A DNA stretch of 7,899 nucleotides from Gracilimonas sp035704785. Lineage in GTDB: Bacteria; Bacteroidota; Rhodothermia; Balneolales; Balneolaceae. The notes below the pieces were generated by a model. That model saw nothing but the letters and a program-made list of their open reading frames with translations. It was not told the DNA's origin and searched no databases. The stretch spans positions 1 through 7,899 of the forward strand of contig NZ_DASSWP010000138.1 in assembly GCF_035704785.1 (NCBI RefSeq), in the 5' to 3' direction. Positions 1 to 5,162 of this stretch are shown piece after piece; positions within the stretch are counted from its first letter, which is position 1; each line of letters begins with the position of its first letter. The position numbers were made by a program, and so were the translations under genes.

Positions 1-242
1 ATTCATTTGCCAAAGAAGTATTTCTCGGGAAGAAAGAAGCTTTTCTTCACCAACTATACCAACGAAAGCTCGAAGAGTACGACTGGGGCCAATACGAAGA
101 CAAGTTCGTCCTTCTGAAAGGCTGCGGAAAAGTGCACATCCCAGATTCCATTTACTTGCTGGCTACCAATAAGTTAATGGGTACAGCTAAAAAAATTATG
201 TACGGGGAAGCTTGCTCGAATGTACCGGTTTGGAGAAAGTAA
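1..242 (+). CDS. DUF2480 family protein, C-terminal fragment (5' end outside window)
   Basis: Reading from base 3, an open frame of 79 codons enters from the left edge and ends at TAA 240-242. The ending, with a KGCG motif, a P-x-S-x-Y stretch and a closing MYGEACSNVPVWRK, matches what I know of the C-terminal half of DUF2480 proteins, which are about 160-170 residues long and have no established biochemical role. Roughly half of the protein is therefore present, and nothing can be said about its start, promoter or upstream neighbour. The Cys and Pro of the terminal CSNVP are conserved in the family as I remember it. The gene converges on the DUF2442 gene, with only 19 bp between the two stop codons and no clear terminator between them. 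The reading frame is solid; the family assignment is from memory of the motif. Confidence 0.75.
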   Translation, partial: SFAKEVFLGKKEAFLHQLYQRKLEEYDWGQYEDKFVLLKGCGKVHIPDSIYLLATNKLMGTAKKIMYGEACSNVPVWRK

Positions 243-261
243 GGATTGCTGATTCCGGTGA

Positions 262-534
262 TTAGTTCTCTTTGCTTACCAATGGATACTTTTCCGGGTT
301 TTCGATTGATTCCAAGTGTAGGTCAACGTCTAAATCCGGCCAGTAGAAATGATTTTTTGATGAATATTCTACATTCGTCACTTCTTTGATCGTGGCTTTT
401 TTAAACCACGGGAACTGTTTGTAGGAAAGAAAATATTCTTTAGAGTCATGAAAGAGCCAAATACCATGTGAAGAGATATTGGTTACTTCCGTTTTATTGT
501 CCGAAATGGTTGTTCCAGCTTTCTCTGATTTCAT
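262..534 (-). CDS. DUF2442 domain-containing protein
   Basis: This 90-residue protein of unknown function fits the DUF2442 pattern. It has an N-terminal strand pair around residues 17-35 (VTNISSHGIWLF...YFLSY), a central F-P-W-F-K/A-T motif where the family usually has a short helix, a V-x-Y-S-S segment, and the closing W-P-D-L-D-V-D-L near residues 65-72, which is the most recognisable family signature. It has no signal peptide, membrane segment or DNA-binding helix-turn-helix. The ATG at 534-532 is preceded by GGAG at 545-542 with a 7-nt spacer, one of the few convincing Shine-Dalgarno sites in the window. The start lies inside the 3' end of the upstream broken DUF4160 gene, overlapping it by 41 nt in another frame, so translation was probably coupled. 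DUF4160 and DUF2442 genes commonly occur as neighbours, and such pairs are sometimes listed as predicted toxin-antitoxin modules; I know of no proof of that role. The frame here is intact although its partner is not. Confidence 0.8.
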   Translation of the reverse strand: MKSEKAGTTISDNKTEVTNISSHGIWLFHDSKEYFLSYKQFPWFKKATIKEVTNVEYSSKNHFYWPDLDVDLHLESIENPEKYPLVSKEN

Positions 535-732
535 CTTTATGCTCCATTATTTGTTCAATAATTTCTGTAACCTGTTTTGAATTTAATCCATACACTGACT
601 CAACTTCGATTTCAGGTTCGAGCTAAATTTTTGCTTCACCTTCAGCGTGAATTACATGTATAGAAGTCTATCTTCTTCCCTTGAAAAGAAAAAGAATCGG
701 TATCCTTTAAAACGGAATACTGTTGGACTCAT
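494..732 (-). pseudogene. DUF4160 gene inactivated by a frameshift and a nonsense codon
   Basis: From ATG 732-730 the minus strand encodes MSPTVFRFKGYRFFFFSREE and continues DRL, the typical N-terminus of a DUF4160 protein. The frame then closes at a TAA after 26 codons. Shifting frame near 661-664 recovers H-V-I-H-A-E-G-E-A-K-I, then an in-frame TAG at 625-623 exactly where the family has Trp (AK-W-LEP), then LEPEIEVESVYGLN and a helical tail ending H-F-G-Q at TAA 496-494. Restoring one base between the Arg-Leu and the Ile-His-Val codons and reading TAG as TGG would give a full-length protein of about 79 residues, the normal DUF4160 size. Two independent lesions make a sequencing error or programmed recoding unlikely. 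The function of the intact family is not established; it is usually the upstream partner of DUF2442, as here. Confidence 0.85.
542..545 (-). promoter_or_regulatory. Ribosome binding site of the DUF2442 gene, inside the broken DUF4160 gene
   Basis: GGAG on the minus strand lies 7 nt before the ATG at 534. It sits inside the DUF4160 remnant, so DUF2442 may now be translated without an upstream translating ribosome. Most other genes here have no comparable site. Confidence 0.6.
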
Positions 733-735
733 ATT

Positions 736-759
736 TTAATCTAACTCCATTAATCTAAC
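736..759. repeat. Two perfect 10-bp direct repeats in a divergent spacer
   Basis: TTAATCTAAC occurs at 736-745 and again at 750-759, a period of 14 bp, filling most of the 36 bp between the starts of the broken DUF4160 gene (732, minus) and the dehydrogenase (769, plus). The spacer must hold the leader, and possibly promoter parts, of at least one gene, so the repeats could be a protein-binding site. They could also be a small chance or slippage duplication. No canonical promoter boxes are obvious. Confidence 0.6.
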
Positions 760-768
760 GAATCAAGC

Positions 769-1491
769 ATGCAGATATTAGTTACCGGCACCTCCCGCGG
801 AATAGGAAAATCAATCGCAGCAAAGTTATTGGAAAATGGTGTATTGGTTATTGGTACTTCCCGTTCAACCAATACACTATTTCCTAATAACCAAAACTAT
901 CGGCACATCAAATGTGATCTTGCGGTAGAGGAAGACTTGGAAAAGCTTAAAGAAGTCTTTCACGAAAATGAGATTCCTGAAGTACTGATCAACAACGCAG
1001 GTATGTTCGAAGAGGCACAGTTTGATATTTCTGATGAGGATTGGCTGTCGAATTGGGATAAGACTATGCAGGTAAACTTACGCTCGTCGGCTTTGATCTC
1101 GAAGTGGGCGCTGAATGCCTGGACGAAGGCCGGAATTGAAGGGAGGCTCATCAATATTTCATCTCGGGCAGCTTATAGAGGAGATACCGGAGAATATGCG
1201 AGTTATGCCGCAAGCAAAGGAGGAATGGTCGCTTTCACCAAAAGCATAGCCCGCAGTTTTGGGAAGCATGGGATTACCGCCTACACTATTGCTCCCGGAT
1301 TTGTGGATACGGATATGGCACAAGGGTCTATCGAAGTATATGGAAAAGATTATCTCACTAAAGACCTGGCGCTGGATTCTATTGCTCCGCCTGAACAGAT
1401 CGCCAATATTGTGAGTTTGTTAGCGGAAGGGAAGCTAACACACGCTACCGGGCAAACCTTTCATGTGAATTCGGGTTCTTACCTGGTTTAA
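769..1491 (+). CDS. Short-chain dehydrogenase/reductase, FabG-like (3-oxoacyl-ACP reductase type)
   Basis: This is a cytoplasmic NAD(P)-dependent oxidoreductase of the classical SDR family. The 240-residue length is typical. The Rossmann motif TGTSRGIG is at residues 6-13, an Asp after the third strand (D50) fits the adenine contact, and NNAG is at 75-78. N103, the S131/S132 region (INISS), Y146 and K150 (YAASK) complete the catalytic set. The segment APGFVDTDM at 175-183 is the usual substrate-side loop. Arg32 after the second strand suggests a preference for NADPH. The start at 769 puts the first beta strand immediately after Met, as expected, but no Shine-Dalgarno is visible. The exact substrate cannot be told: FabG-like reductases include fatty-acid reductases and many ketone or sugar-alcohol dehydrogenases. 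It stands alone, followed by a palindrome and a 142-bp gap, so it is probably not in the isoprenoid operon. An 11-bp inverted repeat lies within codons 24-37. Confidence 0.92.
   Translation: MQILVTGTSRGIGKSIAAKLLENGVLVIGTSRSTNTLFPNNQNYRHIKCDLAVEEDLEKLKEVFHENEIPEVLINNAGMFEEAQFDISDEDWLSNWDKTMQVNLRSSALISKWALNAWTKAGIEGRLINISSRAAYRGDTGEYASYAASKGGMVAFTKSIARSFGKHGITAYTIAPGFVDTDMAQGSIEVYGKDYLTKDLALDSIAPPEQIANIVSLLAEGKLTHATGQTFHVNSGSYLV
839..877. repeat. 11-bp perfect inverted repeat inside the dehydrogenase gene
   Basis: The arms GTGTATTGGTT (839-849) and AACCAATACAC (867-877) are perfect reverse complements separated by 17 nt. The left arm also runs into a 7-bp tandem duplication, TATTGGT twice at 842-855. 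The stem could form in the mRNA about 70 nt into the gene. It lies in coding sequence, so chance or codon constraint is a real alternative. Confidence 0.55.
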
Positions 1492-1514
1492 TGTTTGGTG
1501 GTCGTTAAAACAAA

Positions 1515-1531
1515 GGCGTATGCAATACGCC
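1515..1531. repeat. Palindrome GGCGTAT-GCA-ATACGCC after the dehydrogenase gene
   Basis: A perfect 7-bp stem (1515-1521 with 1525-1531) with a 3-nt loop lies 24 bp after the dehydrogenase stop. On the plus strand no T-run follows, so it is not a standard intrinsic terminator for that gene. On the minus strand TTTGTTTT follows, but there is no minus-strand gene for it to end. The GC-rich core in an AT-rich gap and its wording resemble the short REP/MITE-like palindromes scattered between genes in many bacteria; that resemblance is from memory. It might still act as a transcript 3' end or stability element. Confidence 0.55.
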
Positions 1532-1633
1532 CTTACGGTAAATTCCAGTTCGCATTTTATATGTGAAATCTTTTAATCCCATAAATCTGCGATCACATTT
1601 TGTGTTTTCGAGATTTAGTGGCAATTTCCCAAC

Positions 1634-2674
1634 ATGACAGACATCAGAGACCGAAAAAAAGACCACGTGGAACTTACTGTTACCGACGGTACCCAGTACG
1701 CTCAAACCGCCGGGTTTGAGCGGTATCAATTCATTCACAATGCCCTTCCCGAATTAAATTTTGAGGAAGTTTCCACTGAAGCCAAATTCTTAGGGCAAAC
1801 CTTCAGCTTTCCTTTATTTATATCTTCAATGACCGGGGGATATTCTGAAGCCGGTCCGGTAAATTCAATTATCGCCGAGTTCTGTGAAGCCGAAAATTTA
1901 CCCTTTGGCGTGGGGAGTCAACGTGCTATGCTGGAGGATGATTCATTAACTGAGACCTTTTCAGTTGTTCGTGATAAAGCTCCAAATGCTTTTATTTGTT
2001 CCAATATTGGAGGAGCACAACTCATTGGTGGACTGGGTACTAGGGAATTGACCACACTTATTGATTCGGTAAAGGCTAATGCCATCATTGTACATCTAAA
2101 TCCGTTGCAAGAATTGATGCAGCCTGAAGGTGATCGTAATTTTAAAGGAATATTAGCCGGTATTGAGCAATTGGTCAAAGACACTGAGATCCCTGTTATT
2201 GTGAAAGAAACCGGAGCCGGGATCTCAGACCACACAGCTCGACGGTTATTGAATGTTGGAGTGGAAGTTATTGATGTTGCCGGGGCCGGAGGAACAAGCT
2301 GGGCTAAAGTAGAGAATTTCAGATCGTCCAATTCTTCAGCAAATCATCACTTTGATGAGTGGGGAATTCCAACAGCAGACTGTATTCAGCAACTCAGTAA
2401 ACTGGAGTGGGAGCGGAGTTTTGAGATCATAGCCTCCGGCGGAATCCGTTCTGCATTTGATATTGCAAAATCATTGTGTTTAGGAGCGCATTTTACCGCT
2501 TCGGCTCAACCGGTCATCAAAGCGATAAAAAATGGAGGTTATGAAGGGTTAGAAAATCTTTTCCTGCAATGGCACAAAGACCTTAAAACAATACTTTTGT
2601 TATTAGGTTGCGATGGAACAGAGAAGCTGAATTCAACTCATCTGAAAGAGAAGCTTAGCTTAAATCATCCTTAA
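1634..2674 (+). CDS. fni: Type 2 (FMN-dependent) isopentenyl-diphosphate Delta-isomerase
   Basis: This cytoplasmic flavoenzyme interconverts isopentenyl and dimethylallyl diphosphate using FMN, a reduced nicotinamide cofactor and Mg2+. At 346 residues it has the usual family length. In order: the substrate-binding RKKDH at 7-11, SSMTGG at 64-69 and GVGSQR at 92-97 (flavin/substrate loops), NIGG at 124-127, then HLNPLQE at 154-160 with the conserved His, Asn, Gln and Glu of the active site. QPEGD follows at 163-167, K191 in VKETGAG, DVAGAGGTSWAKVE at 214-227 and the phosphate-binding ASGGIR at 267-272. All expected functional residues are present. Type 2 isomerases typically accompany the mevalonate pathway, where the isomerase is essential for making DMAPP; the rest of that pathway is not in this window. 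The next gene, a prenyl diphosphate synthase, uses its product and follows after 38 bp, so the two are probably one transcript. No Shine-Dalgarno is seen before the ATG. Confidence 0.95.
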   Translation: MTDIRDRKKDHVELTVTDGTQYAQTAGFERYQFIHNALPELNFEEVSTEAKFLGQTFSFPLFISSMTGGYSEAGPVNSIIAEFCEAENLPFGVGSQRAMLEDDSLTETFSVVRDKAPNAFICSNIGGAQLIGGLGTRELTTLIDSVKANAIIVHLNPLQELMQPEGDRNFKGILAGIEQLVKDTEIPVIVKETGAGISDHTARRLLNVGVEVIDVAGAGGTSWAKVENFRSSNSSANHHFDEWGIPTADCIQQLSKLEWERSFEIIASGGIRSAFDIAKSLCLGAHFTASAQPVIKAIKNGGYEGLENLFLQWHKDLKTILLLLGCDGTEKLNSTHLKEKLSLNHP

Positions 2675-2712
2675 ATTTCCTTATATTTATTCATTCATCT
2701 ACGAAAAGAGCA

Positions 2713-3708
2713 TTGAGTAAAACAGACCTACAGCAACTTTTATTGGATAAGATCGAAACCGGATTGAAAGAGATCGATCTTCCGGTTCAACCCAAAACCC
2801 TCTATGAGCCATACCGATATGCTCTTTCTGCAGGAGGGAAACGGATTCGCCCAATGCTGACTCTTCTTGCCTGCGGTTTATGTGAAGGAAATCCTGAAGA
2901 TGCCCTTCCGGCTGCTTTAGCTGTTGAGATCCTGCACAACTTCACCCTTGTTCATGATGATATCATGGATAGTGCAGATACACGCAGAGGTGAACCCAGT
3001 GTTTTTAAAAAGTGGAGTGAAAATATAGCCATCCTTTCCGGCGACGTTATGTTTGCCGATGCTTACAAGAAACTGAGTTATTATGGTCATTCTGATGAAT
3101 ATTCGAAGCATGAATTTGCTGCAATGCATGATGTTTTTGTCAAGGCAATAATCACGGTATGTGAAGGCCAGGCTTTGGATATGGAATTTGTAGAACGCCT
3201 GAATGTAAGTCATGAGGAATACATTCAGATGATAGCAGGTAAAACAGCTGCTTTACTTAGCGGTGCTTTAGAGATGGGAGCAATTTCCGCACACTCAACG
3301 AACCAAAAGAGAAAAGAATTGGCCGAACTTGGATATGAAATGGGAATTGCTTTTCAGATTCAGGATGATCTTCTTGATGCTACTGCCGATCCGGAAAAGT
3401 TTGGAAAAAGACCGGGAGGGGATATTTTCGAAGGCAAGAAAACATATCTTACTATACTTGCGTTAGAACGTGCAAATAGTGCTCAGGCAACTTTAATTGA
3501 AGAAACGCTTGACCAGGAAAAGCCTAATGATGAACAAGTGGATCAGGTGCTTTCGATCATGAAAGAATTAAATGTACTGAGTGATGTAGCAGATGAAGTA
3601 GAACAGCACTACCAAAAAGCTTTTCAACTATTAAATAAATTTAGAACGTCAGATTATCAACAAGAGCTTGAAAAACTTCTTATCTTCTTGCAAAATCGTG
3701 ACCATTAA
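2713..3708 (+). CDS. Trans-polyprenyl diphosphate synthase, probably geranylgeranyl/farnesyl type (TTG start)
   Basis: This enzyme condenses IPP with allylic diphosphates to make a linear isoprenoid diphosphate. The 331-residue protein has the full all-helical family signature: GGKRIRP at 41-47, first Asp-rich motif DDIMD at 82-86 followed by RRG, EGQALDMEF at 151-159, GKTAAL at 176-181, and second Asp-rich motif QIQDDLLD at 215-222, with K232 and GKKTYL at 241-246. The first motif lacks the two-residue insertion of bacterial farnesyl synthases. The fifth residue before it is Phe77, whereas long-chain synthases usually have Ala there. Known chain-length rules (worked out on an archaeal C20 synthase) therefore favour a short product, C20 or perhaps C15; this is inference. 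There is no ATG near the N-terminus. TTG at 2713, giving MSKTDLQ, matches the family's usual start and has only a purine run just upstream. The gene follows the isomerase that supplies its substrate. Confidence 0.93.
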   Translation: MSKTDLQQLLLDKIETGLKEIDLPVQPKTLYEPYRYALSAGGKRIRPMLTLLACGLCEGNPEDALPAALAVEILHNFTLVHDDIMDSADTRRGEPSVFKKWSENIAILSGDVMFADAYKKLSYYGHSDEYSKHEFAAMHDVFVKAIITVCEGQALDMEFVERLNVSHEEYIQMIAGKTAALLSGALEMGAISAHSTNQKRKELAELGYEMGIAFQIQDDLLDATADPEKFGKRPGGDIFEGKKTYLTILALERANSAQATLIEETLDQEKPNDEQVDQVLSIMKELNVLSDVADEVEQHYQKAFQLLNKFRTSDYQQELEKLLIFLQNRDH

Positions 3709-3727
3709 ATCACAATAACTTTATTCA

Positions 3728-4552
3728 ATGCGTAACAAACTTACACTTATACTGAGTCTCTTATTTATTTTTTCTGCCTGCTCAAATGATAAACTTATAA
3801 AGCGGGGAGATACACTGGATGTTGCCTACGAGAAGGCCATGGCTTTTTACGATGAAGAAAATTATAACGAAGCAGCCAACGCTTTTGAAACAGTGACAAG
3901 GTTGGGAAGAGGGACTGAATACGGTCAGGAAGCTCAGTTTTATTTGGCTGAGAGTTATTATAAAGGCGGACGTTATTTATTAGCCGCTTCAGAATATGAC
4001 CGCTATGTGGGCTTGTATCCACAAGACGAACGCAGGCAAGAAGCTGAATTTAAAGCAGCCATGAGTTATTTCCATCAAAGTCCAAGGTATAAGCTGGATC
4101 AATCAGCTACACGCAACGCAATAGAGCGATTCCGGTTATTTAACAACCGCTATCCTGATTCTGAATTAGTAACTGAATCAGCTGCCAGAATTGATGAATT
4201 AAGGAATAAACTGGCGCGAAAATCTTATGGAGCTGCACAGTTCTATCTGAGAACTGAACAGTTTAGGGCAGCTACTATATATTTAGATCTTACTATTGAT
4301 CAATATCCGGAATCGGAATGGGCGGAACGTGCTTTAGTGGACCAGATCAAAACTTACATAACCTATGCTGACAATAGTGTAGTAGAACGACAAGCAGAGC
4401 GATATACCAAAGCAATCGAAAACTACGAAAAGTTCTTACAGCTGTTTCCTGACAGTGATTTTAGAAGTGAAGTGGAGACTTACCACGACGAAGCACAACG
4501 CAAATTGGCCAATGTTCCTGAAACTTTAGGATCAGAAACAGAACAAAGCTAA
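3728..4552 (+). CDS. bamD: Outer membrane assembly lipoprotein BamD
   Basis: BamD is the TPR lipoprotein of the BAM complex, which inserts beta-barrel proteins into the outer membrane from the periplasmic face. The N-terminus is a lipoprotein signal: basic MRNK, a hydrophobic core at residues 5-16 and lipobox F-S-A-C with the acylated Cys at 18. The rest is a chain of tetratricopeptide-like helices, seen in repeats such as YDEENYNEAANAFE, YKGGRYLLAASEYDRYV, LRTEQFRAATIYLD and TKAIENYEKFLQLFP, each followed by a Y/F-P-x-S/D turn. The length of 274 residues is slightly longer than the Escherichia coli protein, with a polar C-terminal tail. It begins 19 bp after the prenyl synthase and its TAA overlaps the nadD ATG by one base, so it sits in a translationally coupled housekeeping cluster. 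A generic periplasmic TPR lipoprotein (YbgF-like) is the alternative, but the layout favours BamD. Confidence 0.87.
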   Translation: MRNKLTLILSLLFIFSACSNDKLIKRGDTLDVAYEKAMAFYDEENYNEAANAFETVTRLGRGTEYGQEAQFYLAESYYKGGRYLLAASEYDRYVGLYPQDERRQEAEFKAAMSYFHQSPRYKLDQSATRNAIERFRLFNNRYPDSELVTESAARIDELRNKLARKSYGAAQFYLRTEQFRAATIYLDLTIDQYPESEWAERALVDQIKTYITYADNSVVERQAERYTKAIENYEKFLQLFPDSDFRSEVETYHDEAQRKLANVPETLGSETEQS

Positions 4553-5133
4553 TGCCTCCCAAAATTGGTTTATTTGGAGGAACCTTCGACCCGGTTCATA
4601 AAGGGCATCTTTCCATAGCCCACTCGTACCTTGATTCTGATTTCGTGGATAAATTATGGGTTTTATTAACTCCTTACCCTCCACACAAGCAACTCTCTCA
4701 GGCATCCTATGAGATCCGGTTAAAGATGCTAAACGCTGCTTTTGAAGGGGTGAATCGGGTAAGTGTAAGTACCATTGAGAATAGCCTGCCAAAACCTTCT
4801 TACAGTGTCCAAACGATCCGGCACTTAAAACAAGAGCATCCGGATACTGAATTTTTCTATTGCATGGGTGAAGATAGTCTATCAAAGTTTCATACTTGGA
4901 AATATTATCGGGAAATTTTAGAAGAATGTGAGCTTCTGGTTGCAAAGCGACCCGGTGTTACGCATGATGAAGTGGAAGAAGTGATCTTAGACCATTCATA
5001 TTTTGTAGAACATACGCCTTTGGATATTTCATCTTCAGAAATAAGAGGCCGGGTGTCAGCCGGTGAATCCATTGAAGACCTTGTTCCTGATAAGGTTTTA
5101 GAAATCATTGAAAAAGAGCAGTTATATAGCTAA
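4552..5133 (+). CDS. nadD: Nicotinate-nucleotide adenylyltransferase
   Basis: This cytoplasmic enzyme transfers AMP from ATP to nicotinate mononucleotide to give deamido-NAD, the penultimate step of NAD synthesis. The 193-residue length fits. It has the nucleotidyltransferase motif GGTFDPVHKGH at 9-19 with the paired histidines H16 and H19, the substrate loop PPHK at 43-46, SYSVQT at 83-88, MGEDSL at 105-110, FHTW at 113-116 and the C-terminal ATP motif ISSSEIR at 159-165. These separate NadD from the related phosphopantetheine adenylyltransferase, which lacks the GxDSL/FxxW pair. The ATG shares its A with the last base of the bamD stop codon (TAATG), a classic arrangement for ribosome re-initiation, and no independent Shine-Dalgarno is apparent. 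The S66 peptidase gene follows after 29 bp. Confidence 0.95.
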   Translation: MPPKIGLFGGTFDPVHKGHLSIAHSYLDSDFVDKLWVLLTPYPPHKQLSQASYEIRLKMLNAAFEGVNRVSVSTIENSLPKPSYSVQTIRHLKQEHPDTEFFYCMGEDSLSKFHTWKYYREILEECELLVAKRPGVTHDEVEEVILDHSYFVEHTPLDISSSEIRGRVSAGESIEDLVPDKVLEIIEKEQLYS

Positions 5134-5162
5134 CTACCGCCTTTCACTAATTATCAGAAAGA

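Noticed and set aside
243..261. Bidirectional terminator between the convergent DUF2480 and DUF2442 genes
   Set aside because: The 19-bp gap holds no stem with a T-run on either strand; only a weak distant GTAAG/CTTAC pairing was seen.
494..732. Programmed frameshifting or recoding as the way to read the DUF4160 gene
   Set aside because: Both a frame change and a TAG at a conserved Trp would have to be recoded, and no slippery heptamer is visible at the shift; decay is simpler.
1562..1597. TGTGA...TCACA pair upstream of the isomerase as a CRP-type site
   Set aside because: The half-sites are 26 bp apart; the CRP spacing is 6 bp.
1505..1738. Minus-strand open frame of 77 codons over the intergenic gap and the start of the isomerase
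   Set aside because: It overlaps the well-supported isomerase start on the other strand, has no recognisable domain or ribosome site, and runs through the palindrome.
1918..2331. Minus-strand open frame of 137 codons inside the isomerase gene
   Set aside because: It lies wholly antisense to a fully conserved enzyme and its composition is what reverse-frame reading of that gene gives.
4532..4945. Minus-strand open frame of 137 codons over nadD
   Set aside because: Antisense to nadD, whose motifs are all intact; no domain recognised.
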